Source: Myxococcus stipitatus (GTDB taxonomy: Bacteria > Myxococcota > Myxococcia > Myxococcales > Myxococcaceae). Taken from it: a stretch of DNA of 64,000 nt. Where the stretch lies: contig NZ_CP147913.1 of the NCBI RefSeq assembly GCF_037414475.1, positions 6,756,001-6,820,000 on the forward strand, read 5' to 3'. Made by a program: the position numbers and the translations under genes. The notes under the pieces are model-generated. The model ran no database searches. It was not told the origin of the DNA and saw only the letters and a program-made list of their open reading frames with translations. Positions 17,427-26,110 of the stretch are shown here, in pieces; within the stretch, counting starts at the first letter, position 1, and every line of letters begins with the position of its first letter.

Positions 17427-18572
17427 ATGAACCAAGACACTGAACCTTCGACTTCTCGTGTGCCCGGCCGTCTGCGCCGCTTGGGGACTCGCCGGATGAG
17501 CCGGGCGCATCTTGTGCTCGCGCAGCGGCCTGGTGTGGCGGCGCTGGGGCGGGAGGCCCTGGCGGAAGTCTGTTCCGCGCTGAGTCGTGAGCTGGGATGT
17601 GCCGTGAAGGCGGAGGCCCGGTTGTTGGAGGCGGTGGTTTCGTCCGAGCGAGGACCGACGCGGCCGGCGGTCTTCGTGCTGCTGGAGTTGTCGGCGGTGG
17701 GGAGCGTGGCGGTGTTGGAGCTGGAGCCCGTGCTGGCTGTCGCGGCGCTGGAGCGCATCGCGGGCTCGGCGGGGAGGCCCGGGGTGGTGACGGAGCTGGC
17801 TCGGTTGGAAGAGGCAACGCTGGCGTATCTGCTGCTGGTGGCACTCTCGGCGGTGCGCTCCAAGTCGGAGCTCTACCCGGTGCTGGCCCCTCGTCTGTCG
17901 GCGGTGACGATGCGGAGCGAGGACGTGCTGTTCCGCTTTCGCGAGCAGCAGCCGTGGGTGGGGGTGGAGCTGGATTTGACGGTGGGGAGCGTGCGTGGCG
18001 CAGGGCGGTTGTTGCTGCCCGGGCCGGTGCTGCAGGCCGCGTTGCAGGGCTTCCCGGTGGAGCAGCGTATGGGGGCCGCGCCGGAGGTGCTCGCGGCGGC
18101 GCTCAAGTTGCGATGCCTCCTGGGGCAGACGCCGCTGTCCGCCGATGCGGTGGAGTCGCTGAGGGTGGGGGATGTCGTCGTCTTCGAGGGCGTGCGCCGC
18201 GAGGGGGCGCACTTGCTGGGAGCCGGGAGTCTGGTGGCGCGTGGCTTCACGCTCATCGGCTCATTTCAGCCCGAGGGCTTTTCGTTGATTCGCGCGCACG
18301 TCCGCGCGCCTTTCCAGGAGTCGAACATGAGGGTTGTGAACGAACGCAGCGAGAGCATTCCTCCTCTTCCGGTGGACGTGGAGGTGGAGCTGACGAGGGT
18401 GTTGGTTCCGCTCTCGGAGCTGGCGGCGTTGAAGCCGGGTGTCCTTCTCCCGTTGCACATCAACGCGAGTGAGCCGGTGTTGTTGCGGGTGGGGGACCGG
18501 GTGGTGGCTCGCGCGGAATTGGTGGACCTCGAGGGTGAGGTGGGGGCCCGTGTCCTGGCCTTGCTGCCATGA
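17427..18572 (+). CDS. sctQ: Type III secretion C-ring/sorting-platform protein SctQ
   Basis: A 381-residue protein from ATG 17427 (an in-frame GTG at 17397 is the alternative). The C-terminal ~75 residues form a SPOA domain (PVDVEVELTRVLVPLSELAA, then GVLLPLHINASEPVLLRVGD), the signature of SctQ and FliN/FliM. A weaker SPOA-like segment sits near residue 190. SctQ builds the cytoplasmic platform that loads substrates. It lies 148 bases after the unknown gene and overlaps the FliO-like gene by four bases. Confidence 0.9.
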   Translation: MNQDTEPSTSRVPGRLRRLGTRRMSRAHLVLAQRPGVAALGREALAEVCSALSRELGCAVKAEARLLEAVVSSERGPTRPAVFVLLELSAVGSVAVLELEPVLAVAALERIAGSAGRPGVVTELARLEEATLAYLLLVALSAVRSKSELYPVLAPRLSAVTMRSEDVLFRFREQQPWVGVELDLTVGSVRGAGRLLLPGPVLQAALQGFPVEQRMGAAPEVLAAALKLRCLLGQTPLSADAVESLRVGDVVVFEGVRREGAHLLGAGSLVARGFTLIGSFQPEGFSLIRAHVRAPFQESNMRVVNERSESIPPLPVDVEVELTRVLVPLSELAALKPGVLLPLHINASEPVLLRVGDRVVARAELVDLEGEVGARVLALLP

Positions 18573-18997
18573 GTGAGCGCATGCACATCCGCCGGCCGTC
18601 GTTCTCGCCTCGTGCGCGGCTTCAGGTCGCGACGTTGCTTGTATTGGGATTGGCGCTGCTGGGCCCGCTGGGGGGCGTGTCGATGGTGTCCACGGCGCGG
18701 TGGAGCCTGGTGGTGGGGGGACTCTGTGTTCTGGGGTGGTGGTGGTTCCAGCGGGAAGCCGCGAAGCCCCGGGAGGTGCGAGCGGAGCGGATGCGAGTCA
18801 TCTCTCGCGAGGGGCTCTCGCCTCGCTGTGGCATCGCGTTGGTGGAGGTCGAGGGGCGAGGGTTCCTGGTGACGTTCGGGGACGCGTTCGCGGAGGTGCA
18901 TCCACTGCAGGAATCGACGGAGGTCTTCACGAGACCGCTGGCCCAGGCGCGTCGTCCGCGTCCTGGTCGTGGCTTGAGGAAGGCGGCGAGGTCATGA
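18569..18997 (+). CDS. FliO-like export-apparatus assembly protein
   Basis: A 142-residue protein with two N-terminal transmembrane segments (about 20-38 and 43-60) and a small beta domain (MRVISREGLSPRCGIALVEV and GRGFLVTFGDAF). This matches FliO, whose soluble part reads L.v..r..l.p...l.lvev.....l.g. FliO helps assemble FliP (SctR) rings in flagella and is usually missing from injectisomes. It sits directly before sctR with an ATGA overlap, the same place fliO has before fliP. The size and order make FliO more likely than an unrelated small membrane protein. Confidence 0.68.
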   Translation: MSERMHIRRPSFSPRARLQVATLLVLGLALLGPLGGVSMVSTARWSLVVGGLCVLGWWWFQREAAKPREVRAERMRVISREGLSPRCGIALVEVEGRGFLVTFGDAFAEVHPLQESTEVFTRPLAQARRPRPGRGLRKAARS

Positions 18998-19710
18998 GTG
19001 CGGGGATGACCTTGGCTTTGGCTGCGGCGACGTTGGAGGGGACGCTCGGTCAGCAGTCGTACGCGGGAAGTCCGCTGGCGATGATGGGGATGCTGGCGTT
19101 GATGTCTTTGCTGCCGTTCGCGGTGTTGATGTTGACGAGCTTCTCGAAGATCGCCGTGGTGTTGTCTTTGGCGCGCTCCGCGATGGGGACGCAGCAGGCG
19201 CCTCCCACGTTGGTGTTGACGGGGCTGGCGGCGGTGCTGACCGGACACATCATGGCGTCGGTGATGGAGCGGATGTACGACGCGGGGCAGCTCGCGTATC
19301 AGGAGCTGGAGTCGGGCTCCGGAACGAAGGTTCTCGATGCGGCGGCGCGGGTGGCCGAACCCTTGCGGACCTTCCTGGTGAAACATGGCAGCCCCGAGGA
19401 GCGGGCTCGCTTCGTGGACCTGGCGCGTGAGCTGCGGCCGCCAGAAGAAGCAGACAGGGTGAGCGAGGCGGACCTGTTCGTGGTCATCCCCGCGTTTGTC
19501 ATCACCGAGCTGAAGGAGGCCTTTCAGATTGGCTTTCTGGTCTTCCTTCCGTTCCTGGTGCTCGACATGGTCATCGCGAATGTGTTGCTGGCGTTGGGCA
19601 TGCAGACGTTGTCGCCGAGTCAGGTGAGTCTGCCTTTCAAGATACTTCTCTTCGTGGCGGTGGATGGCTGGTCGTTGCTCGCGCGAGGCCTCATCCTGGG
19701 ATACCGGTGA
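18994..19710 (+). CDS. sctR: Type III secretion export-gate protein SctR
   Basis: A 238-residue FliP/SctR family protein. It has four membrane segments, the conserved SFSKIAVVLSLARSAMGTQQ, and a periplasmic loop ending before VVIPAFVITELKEAFQIGF. LDMVIANVLLALGMQTLSPS follows near the C-terminus. SctR forms the pentameric core of the export gate with SctS and SctT. It overlaps the FliO-like gene by four bases and precedes sctS by four bases. Confidence 0.96.
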   Translation: MSAGMTLALAAATLEGTLGQQSYAGSPLAMMGMLALMSLLPFAVLMLTSFSKIAVVLSLARSAMGTQQAPPTLVLTGLAAVLTGHIMASVMERMYDAGQLAYQELESGSGTKVLDAAARVAEPLRTFLVKHGSPEERARFVDLARELRPPEEADRVSEADLFVVIPAFVITELKEAFQIGFLVFLPFLVLDMVIANVLLALGMQTLSPSQVSLPFKILLFVAVDGWSLLARGLILGYR

Positions 19711-19714
19711 CGCG

Positions 19715-19984
19715 ATGACGCAGGATGTATTGCTGACCTTGGGGCGAGAGGCATTGTTGTTGATGGTTCTCGCGTCCCTGCCACCCATTGGCGCGAGCCT
19801 GCTGGTGGGATTCCTGTCGAGCCTCTTCCAGGCGACGACCCAGCTTCAGGAGAGCACGTTGTCGGTGGTGCCGAAGCTGTGCGCGGCGGTGGTGGCGCTG
19901 GTGCTCTCGGGGCCCTGGATTGCCGCGCAGCTCACGCGCTTCACGCACCGGCTCCTGCTGCTCATCTCCGAGGTATCGGCGTGA
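19715..19984 (+). CDS. sctS: Type III secretion export-gate protein SctS
   Basis: An 89-residue FliQ/SctS family protein with two hydrophobic hairpins: ALLLMVLASLPPIGASLLVG, and VVPKLCAAVVALVLSGPW. The conserved segment SLFQATTQLQESTLS lies between them. The length is standard for the family. The stop codon overlaps the GTG start of sctT by four bases. Confidence 0.95.
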   Translation: MTQDVLLTLGREALLLMVLASLPPIGASLLVGFLSSLFQATTQLQESTLSVVPKLCAAVVALVLSGPWIAAQLTRFTHRLLLLISEVSA

Positions 19985-20775
19985 ACCTGGAGCTGGTTCG
20001 TTCACAGTTGGAGGCGTTGGGGCCGGACGCGGTCGCGGTGGCGCTGTGTTCCGCGCGCCTCGTGCCCGTGGCCTTCCTGTGCCCACTTCTGGGGGGCCAG
20101 GCGACGCCGATGACGGCGCGTCTGGGGTTGGTGCTGGCGTTGTCGTTGTTCCTGCGGGTGGAGGGGGGCGTTGGACTGGCCACTCCCGTGACGTCCGCGC
20201 TGGCCCTGGGCGGATGGGTGTTTCGGGAGGTGCTCTACGGCGTCTTGGTGGGGTTGGTCGCGGCGTTGCCATTTGATGCGGCGCGAATAGGCGGCCGGTT
20301 CATCGACCTGCTGCGCGGAACGTCCGCCGAGGCGAGTCTTCCATTCGCGGGGAGCAGGGAGTCTGCGTCGGGCGAGGGGCTCTATCACCTGTTGGTTGGA
20401 TTGGTGATGACGGGGGCGGTGGCACCGTGGGTCCTTGGGTCGTTGGTGCGAGGGTTCTCCGTGGTGGGATTGGGGGCCTTCGTGCCGACGGAGGCCGCGA
20501 CGATGCATGTCGTCACACTCGTGGGAGGAGCGTTGGCCACCGGGTTGGCGGTGGGGGCGCCGATGGCGGCCGCGATGTTGGCGGTGGACTGTTTCCTCGC
20601 GTTGGCCTCACGCGCGGCGCCGCAGATGAACTTGCAGGAGTTGTCTGCGCCCTTGCGAGTCCTGGGAGGTGGGGTGGTGTTGTGGTTGGGGGTGGGCCTG
20701 TTGTGTGAGCGATTGCTGGCGGAGGTGTTCGCGACGGACGGCGCGCTTTCCATGTTGGGGAGGCTGGGGCAATGA
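19981..20775 (+). CDS. sctT: Type III secretion export-gate protein SctT
   Basis: A 264-residue FliR/SctT family protein starting at GTG 19981. It is almost entirely hydrophobic, with six to seven spans. Typical segments include RLVPVAFLCPLLGGQATPMT, GVLVGLVAALPFDAARIGGR and LASRAAPQMNLQELSAPLR. SctT closes the export-gate spiral with SctR and SctS. It overlaps sctS and sctU by four bases each. Confidence 0.95.
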   Translation: MNLELVRSQLEALGPDAVAVALCSARLVPVAFLCPLLGGQATPMTARLGLVLALSLFLRVEGGVGLATPVTSALALGGWVFREVLYGVLVGLVAALPFDAARIGGRFIDLLRGTSAEASLPFAGSRESASGEGLYHLLVGLVMTGAVAPWVLGSLVRGFSVVGLGAFVPTEAATMHVVTLVGGALATGLAVGAPMAAAMLAVDCFLALASRAAPQMNLQELSAPLRVLGGGVVLWLGVGLLCERLLAEVFATDGALSMLGRLGQ

Positions 20776-21821
20776 GTAGCGAGAAGACGGAACAGCCCTC
20801 CGCGAAGCGGCTGCGCGAGGCGCGTCGCAAGGGGCAGATTCCCCGCAGCCGGTTGCTGTCCTCGTGTGTGGTGACCCTGGGGGGACTGCTGGGATTCGCC
20901 TGGGGCTACGCGGGGATGTGGGACCGGCTTCAGTCGTGGACGGCGCGGCTGTTTCTCGAGCAGCGGCTCGAGGGCGCCCTGGAAGAGGGATTGGGGATTC
21001 TCGTGAGACTGAGCGCCCCGGTGTTGGGGGGCGCGTTTCTCGCGTCACTCGCGGTTTCGATTGCCACGGTGGGGTTCGAGGTGAACCCAGGGCACATCAC
21101 CCCGAAGTGGGAGCGGGTCAGCGTGGCTTCCGGTCTCAAGCGCATCTTCAGCACGAAGCCTTGGATGGAGTGGGTCAGGGCACTGGTGGCGGTGACCGTG
21201 GTGGGGGTGTTCGTGTGGCGCGAGGTCGATGCGATGGGTGCGGATGCGCTGCGCACGGCCCTGCTCGCGGAGGACACGGGGCTCTGGTTCATGCTGGAGC
21301 GGTTGGGTGGGCTGGTCTACCGGGTGGCCTGGGTGTTGGTGGTGCTGGGACTGGCGGACTACGCGCTCGCCCGGCGGAGCCATCTGCGCGAGCTGATGAT
21401 GAGCCGCGAGGAGCTGAAGCGAGAGCACAAGGAGAGTGAGGGAGACCCTCGCCACAAGGGGCAGCGCCGGGCCTTGCATCGGCAGCTCGCGCAGGGGGGG
21501 CCGGCACGTGGGGTGCAGAGGGCCACGGCCGTGATCGTCAATCCCACACATCTGGCGGTAGCCCTTCGTTACGACACCGAGGAGTGCGAGGCGCCCTATC
21601 TCGTCGCGAAGGCACGAGAAGAGGACGCATTGCGACTGAGGGAGGAGGCGCGGCGGTTGGGGATTCCGGTGCTCCGGGACGTCCCGTTGGCGCGGAGCCT
21701 CATCCACTACGACGTCGGTGAGCCCATCCCCGAGGAGCTGTACGAGGCCGCGGCGGTGGTTCTTCGCACGGCGATGGATGCGCGGGACGTGGGGGACGTT
21801 CTCCGGGGACAGACATCATGA
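20772..21821 (+). CDS. sctU: Type III secretion substrate-specificity switch SctU
   Basis: A 349-residue FlhB/SctU family protein. The N-terminus SSEKTEQPSAKRLREARRKG is the family signature. Four transmembrane helices follow, then a charged linker (MMSREELKREHKESEGDPRH). The auto-cleavage motif NPTH is intact (N257-P258-T259-H260), so the switch is probably functional. The gene overlaps sctT and sctV by four bases each. Confidence 0.96.
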   Translation: MSSEKTEQPSAKRLREARRKGQIPRSRLLSSCVVTLGGLLGFAWGYAGMWDRLQSWTARLFLEQRLEGALEEGLGILVRLSAPVLGGAFLASLAVSIATVGFEVNPGHITPKWERVSVASGLKRIFSTKPWMEWVRALVAVTVVGVFVWREVDAMGADALRTALLAEDTGLWFMLERLGGLVYRVAWVLVVLGLADYALARRSHLRELMMSREELKREHKESEGDPRHKGQRRALHRQLAQGGPARGVQRATAVIVNPTHLAVALRYDTEECEAPYLVAKAREEDALRLREEARRLGIPVLRDVPLARSLIHYDVGEPIPEELYEAAAVVLRTAMDARDVGDVLRGQTS

Positions 21822-23893
21822 AGACGCTGAAGGAGTGGTGGTTGAAGGCGCGCAGTTCGTCCGACCTCGTGCTGGCGGTGGCGGTGGCGGCGGTGTTGGG
21901 GGCCCTCATCATCCCGCTGCCGTCCTGGCTGCTGGACGTGGGTCTGGCGGTGAACCTGGCGGCAGCGGTTGCGTTGCTGGTGGCCGCGTTGCGAGCGAAG
22001 GATGCGTTGAAGGTGACGTCTTTTCCTTCGCTGTTGTTGTTCACCACGTTGTTCCGGCTCGCGCTCAACGTGTCGTCCACGCGGTTGGCGCTGGCGGAGG
22101 GACACGCGGGGGAGGTCATCCAGGCGTTCGGGGAGTTCGTCGTCCAGGGGGACTACGTGGTGGGCGGGGTGGTGTTCGCCATCCTTTCGTTGGTGCAGTT
22201 CCTGGTCGTCGCCAAGGGCGCGGAGCGTGTCGCCGAGGTCTCCGCGCGGTTCACGTTGGACGCGATGCCGGGCAAGCAGATGTCCATCGACGCGGACCTG
22301 CGGGCGGGGGCCATCGACCAGGCGCAGGCTCGGAAGCGGCGGCGAGACCTGGAGCGCGAGTCGCAGATGTTTGGTGCGATGGATGGCGCGATGAAGTTCG
22401 TGAAAGGGGATGTCATCGCGGGACTGGTCATCGTCGCGGTGAATCTGCTGGGGGGCTCGCTCATTGGTGTGTTGCAGGGCGGAATGTCGCTCTCGGAGGC
22501 CGCGTCGACGTTCGCGCTCATCGCGATTGGCGACGGCCTCGTGTCCCAGATTCCGTCTCTGTGCATCACCGTGGCCGCGGGGCTCGTCGTCACGCGTGTG
22601 GCCTCCGAGCGGGAAGAGGACTCCCTGGGGGCGGAGATTGGCTCGCAGTTCTTTGGTGATGCCCGGACGCTCTATGTCGTCGCGGGATTGTGTGTCGCGC
22701 TGGCGTTGATGCCGGGCATGCCACACATGACCTTCCTCCTCCTGGCGGCGGGGTTGGTGGGTTTGGGGCGGGTCCTGACGCGAAGGGCCGTCCGGGAGCG
22801 GCCGGTGCGAGATGGCGACAGCTCGGTGGGGGAGAAGGTGGGGGCGGAGGCCAAGGAGGGGGCACCACCGGAAAGCGCGGTGGTCCCGGTGGGGGTGTCG
22901 CCGCTCACGTTGGATCTCGCGCCGGACCTGACGGTGTTGGCGCAGGCGTCCTCGGGGGCTTTCGTGAACAAGACGCTGAACGCCGTGCGAGACGAACTGT
23001 TCTTCGAACTGGGGGTTCGCATCCCCGGTATCCGAGTGAGGACGCAGGCGGCGTACCTCGGCACCGGGGAGTATCGCATCCTGGTGGATGAGGTGCCCGC
23101 GGGTGGGGGACAGCTCGTTCCGGACGCGCTCTATGCGGTGGCGCCTCCTGACGAGCTGGCGTTCCTCCCGGTGAAGGCCGAGTCCGCGGTGGAGCCCTGG
23201 ACGGGAAGGACCATCAGCCGCCTCCCAGAATCGGGCCGGGGGCCCGTAGAACTCGCGCAGGTCCAGGTCCTGCGTCCGGAGGAGCTGCTCGCCGAGCACT
23301 TGAGATGGGTGCTGCGGGGCCGGGCCGCGGATCTGCTGGGGCTGCAGGATGTCCAGGGGTTGTTGGATGGCCTGGCACCACGTGCGCCCATGCTGGTGAA
23401 GGAGGCACTGCAGAAGGTGCCGCTGCCCCTGCTGACGGATGTGCTGCGGAAGTTGTTGCAGGAGGGCGTCAGCATTCGGGACCTGCGAGCCATCCTCGAG
23501 GCCCTCGTGGCGCCCTCCACGGAGGGCGATGCCACGGCGCTCGCCGAGCGGTGCCGCCAGGCGCTGCGCCGCTATCTGAGCCACAAGTTCGCACCCACCG
23601 GGCCGCTGTATGCGTACCTCGTGGATCCGGAAGTGGAGGAGATCCTCCGGTCCACGGGACCTCGCGGACCCGCGCCGGACCCGGAGCGGGTGGCTGAAAT
23701 CCTGGAAGGAGTTCGGCAGGTGGCCACGGGAGGGAGGGCCGTGTTGCTCACCGCCCCCGATGTCCGTCGCTCACTGCGCCGGCTCTGCGAGGGGGCTTTT
23801 CCGGAAGTGGCCGTGCTCACTTATGGGGAGCTGGACGGCGCCCTCCAGATTCGTCCCATCGGTCGGCTTTCGCCCATACCGATGGGGACCTGA
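21818..23893 (+). CDS. sctV: Type III secretion major export-gate protein SctV
   Basis: A 691-residue FlhA/SctV family protein. The N-terminal ~310 residues carry seven to eight helices and the conserved FFIPEP-type loop region (LFRLALNVSSTRLAL, MPGKQMSIDADLRAGAIDQA). The rest is the large cytoplasmic domain that forms the nonameric docking ring. Length and motifs are complete. It is the last gene of the run and ends only six bases from the convergent HU/IHF gene, so there is no room for a separate terminator between them. Confidence 0.96.
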   Translation: MKTLKEWWLKARSSSDLVLAVAVAAVLGALIIPLPSWLLDVGLAVNLAAAVALLVAALRAKDALKVTSFPSLLLFTTLFRLALNVSSTRLALAEGHAGEVIQAFGEFVVQGDYVVGGVVFAILSLVQFLVVAKGAERVAEVSARFTLDAMPGKQMSIDADLRAGAIDQAQARKRRRDLERESQMFGAMDGAMKFVKGDVIAGLVIVAVNLLGGSLIGVLQGGMSLSEAASTFALIAIGDGLVSQIPSLCITVAAGLVVTRVASEREEDSLGAEIGSQFFGDARTLYVVAGLCVALALMPGMPHMTFLLLAAGLVGLGRVLTRRAVRERPVRDGDSSVGEKVGAEAKEGAPPESAVVPVGVSPLTLDLAPDLTVLAQASSGAFVNKTLNAVRDELFFELGVRIPGIRVRTQAAYLGTGEYRILVDEVPAGGGQLVPDALYAVAPPDELAFLPVKAESAVEPWTGRTISRLPESGRGPVELAQVQVLRPEELLAEHLRWVLRGRAADLLGLQDVQGLLDGLAPRAPMLVKEALQKVPLPLLTDVLRKLLQEGVSIRDLRAILEALVAPSTEGDATALAERCRQALRRYLSHKFAPTGPLYAYLVDPEVEEILRSTGPRGPAPDPERVAEILEGVRQVATGGRAVLLTAPDVRRSLRRLCEGAFPEVAVLTYGELDGALQIRPIGRLSPIPMGT

Positions 23894-23899
23894 GTGGGG

Positions 23900-24250
23900 C
23901 TAGAGGCTGGTGCCGGTGCTGCCGGGGCCCTTGGACTCGGGCGAGGGCAGCTCGTTCTGGGCCTGCTGGGGAGCGGGGCGGTTGACCCGGTCCCTCAGTT
24001 CCTTGCCGGTGCGGAAGAGAAGGCCCCGCTTGGGCTTCACCGGGATGACCACGCCCGTCTTGGGGTTGCGTCCCTGGTAGCCCTGGTAGTTCTTCACATG
24101 GAAGGCACCCAGGCCGCGAATCTCGATGTTCTCGCCGCGACAGAGGGCATCCTTCATCGACTCGAAAATCGTCTCGATGGTGGCCTCAGCCTGCTTCTGC
24201 GTCACGCCCCGCTTGGCCACGAGGATGTTGATCAGATCGGACTTGAGCAT
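23900..24250 (-). CDS. HU/IHF-family DNA-bending protein
   Basis: The start is ATG 24250 (MLKSDLINILVAKRG), seven bases after GGAG; a longer form from 24265 is less likely. The 116-residue protein is an HU/IHF fold with EIRGLGAFHVKNYQGYQGRN, where Arg-Asn-Pro (RNPKTG) is the DNA-intercalating tip, and GKELRDRVN at the end of the core. The spacing resembles IHF-beta more than HU. A 25-residue Pro/Gln/Ser tail follows the core and is not usual for IhfB. It is transcribed toward the type III secretion genes. Confidence 0.9.
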   Translation of the reverse strand: MLKSDLINILVAKRGVTQKQAEATIETIFESMKDALCRGENIEIRGLGAFHVKNYQGYQGRNPKTGVVIPVKPKRGLLFRTGKELRDRVNRPAPQQAQNELPSPESKGPGSTGTSL

Positions 24251-24317
24251 CGGACGCTCCCGCAAACCCGGTGACCCCTTGGCAACAGGGCACTCTGGCC
24301 CGTGGTCGAATCAGGAA

Positions 24318-24345
24318 AACATAACAGAACGCGCTGGCACTGCAA
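24318..24345 (-). promoter_or_regulatory. Putative promoter of the HU/IHF gene
   Basis: On the minus strand TTGCAG (24345-24340) and TATGTT (24323-24318) are spaced by 16 bases, about 70 bases before the start codon. They lie in the only AT-richer patch of the interval 24251-24375. Confidence 0.42.
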
Positions 24346-24375
24346 GCAAGGTGGACTCCCAACCACTTAGAAACT

Positions 24376-25740
24376 TTATGGATTTCGGCCTTCGGCCACC
24401 TTGGATGGTGCCTGGAGGACAGCCATGGCGGTTTCAGGCCGCAGGGCGGCCGCCAGATCCGTCCAGCGTATCCGGCGCAGTCGTTCGATGCCGAGGCAGT
24501 CCGCTTCCTGGAAGAAGGGTTCGACCTGTTCGAAGCCCGCGGCCCGGGGGCCATTCCAGGTCTCGGCCCCGCCGGAAATCATCACCCCATGCACCGCGAG
24601 GGTGGTGTCCGCGAGGGTGAGCGTCGCGGGGTCCCTGGCAGGGCGCAGGCCCCCCTTGCGCTGGCGCTCCAGCAAGCCAGCGGTCTCCATCCGGTCGACC
24701 ACCTCATGGACGAGGGATTCCGGGACGCGGAGCCGCGTCGCGAGCTCCCGAGGCGTGGGAGCTGGACCTCCATCCACCCATGTCACCGTGGTTTCCTGGG
24801 CGATTCGTGAGGCCACCAGTTCAAAGGCCCGGGGGTGGGTGCCGAAGGCGAAGAGGGAGTCGCGGAAGGCGGTGTGCTCGACGGCGTAGGCGAGCCGGGC
24901 TCCGAAGAGGAGCACGAGCCAGCTGACGTAGACCCACGCGAGGAAGAGGGGCAGGGCGCTCAGCGAGGCGTAGACGAGGTTGTAGCGGAAGCTGCGTGCG
25001 GCGAACTCGCCGTAGAGGGACTTGGCCACCATCCATCCGAGCCCCGCGACGAGCCCTCCCGCGAGGGCCGAGCGGATCCGGACGTGTGCATAGGGCGTCC
25101 AGAAGTACAGCAACGTCAGCCCCACCACGGCGACGAGCGTGGTGCCGATGGCGATGAAGGTTCCCGGGAAAGGCAGGGTCTGCAGCACACCCCGCACGGC
25201 GCGGGTACCGGTCAGTGATGCGGCGAGGAAGATGGGCCCCAGGAGCAACAGCCCTGCATAGATGAGCAGCCGCGTTCCCCATGGCCGCTGGCGGCGGATG
25301 CCCCACAGCTCATTCACGGCTCCATCGATGTGCCGGAGCAGCGAACCCGCCGACAGGAGGATGGCCAGGAAGCCGACGCTTCCGATGGCCACGGAGTTGC
25401 TCTGCTCGAGGAGCTGGTTGAGCAGCGCGGCGGACTTCTCCTGGACACCCGGCGCGAGGAGCTCCCGGACGATGAAGCGCAGGCGCTCCTTGAAGCGGTC
25501 CTGGTGGAACGCGTTCAGGAGAACCAGGCCGACGGTCAATAGGGGCACCAGCGAGAACATGCTGATGTAGGTGAGGGCGGCGGCGCGAAGGCGGAGGTTC
25601 TCGCCTCGGAACCCCTGGGCCACGGTCCGGGCGGCGAGCAGCGTGTCGGTGGCGAAACGGCCTAACTGGGTTCCTTGGATGGGGGCCAAGACACGCAGGA
25701 CCCAGGCGAAGACCTGGTCGCGTGTGGTCCGTAGCCACAT
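24376..25740 (-). CDS. YihY/BrkB-family membrane protein
   Basis: A 454-residue protein from ATG 25740; the open frame continues upstream to 25971 but is not hydrophobic or conserved in style. The YihY core has six transmembrane helices with the family pattern LRAAALTYISMFSLVPLLTV, SVGFLAILLSAGSLLRHIDG and LPLFLAWVYVSWLVLLFGA. A cytoplasmic C-terminal extension of about 150 residues contains a winged-helix-like segment (TPRELATRLRVPESLVHEVV). The family was once called RNase BN by mistake and its role is unknown. The extension suggests a regulatory input. Confidence 0.85.
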   Translation of the reverse strand: MWLRTTRDQVFAWVLRVLAPIQGTQLGRFATDTLLAARTVAQGFRGENLRLRAAALTYISMFSLVPLLTVGLVLLNAFHQDRFKERLRFIVRELLAPGVQEKSAALLNQLLEQSNSVAIGSVGFLAILLSAGSLLRHIDGAVNELWGIRRQRPWGTRLLIYAGLLLLGPIFLAASLTGTRAVRGVLQTLPFPGTFIAIGTTLVAVVGLTLLYFWTPYAHVRIRSALAGGLVAGLGWMVAKSLYGEFAARSFRYNLVYASLSALPLFLAWVYVSWLVLLFGARLAYAVEHTAFRDSLFAFGTHPRAFELVASRIAQETTVTWVDGGPAPTPRELATRLRVPESLVHEVVDRMETAGLLERQRKGGLRPARDPATLTLADTTLAVHGVMISGGAETWNGPRAAGFEQVEPFFQEADCLGIERLRRIRWTDLAAALRPETAMAVLQAPSKVAEGRNP

Positions 25741-26110
25741 GGCGGGAGTCCGGGCCACGTCCAGCCTCAGCTGCCCCAACCCGCGCGGACCCTCGCCCCG
25801 TGAAGGCAGGGGAAGGGCTGGCGACGTGCCGGGAGTAGGGCGGTGATGGGAGTCATCCGAGACAAGGAAGTGCTGACGACGCTCCGCGACATGGAAGCGC
25901 GAGGCTAACCAATCACAGGCGTCCTGGGCCAGCCACCATAGGGACAAGGCGGGGAGAGCAGGGCACACCACCCGACATGGCCACCTTCATGCCTGCTTCG
26001 GGGCTTTGCCCCACTCAGAGTGGGGAGAGTCAGGATGGGCTCCTGGTGGCACACCGCTCGGTGTGTGGGGCGGGCACGTCTGGTGCGTCTTCGCTCCTCG
26101 CGAGTTGCCA
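25741..26110. other. Non-coding stretch with overlapping hairpins
   Basis: No convincing gene is present. GGGGC-TTT-GCCCC (26000-26012) and CCCCAC-TCAGA-GTGGGG (26009-26025) share bases, so only one hairpin can form at a time. On the minus strand this lies between the end of the RNase E/G gene and the YihY start, within a possible YihY leader. Confidence 0.4.
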
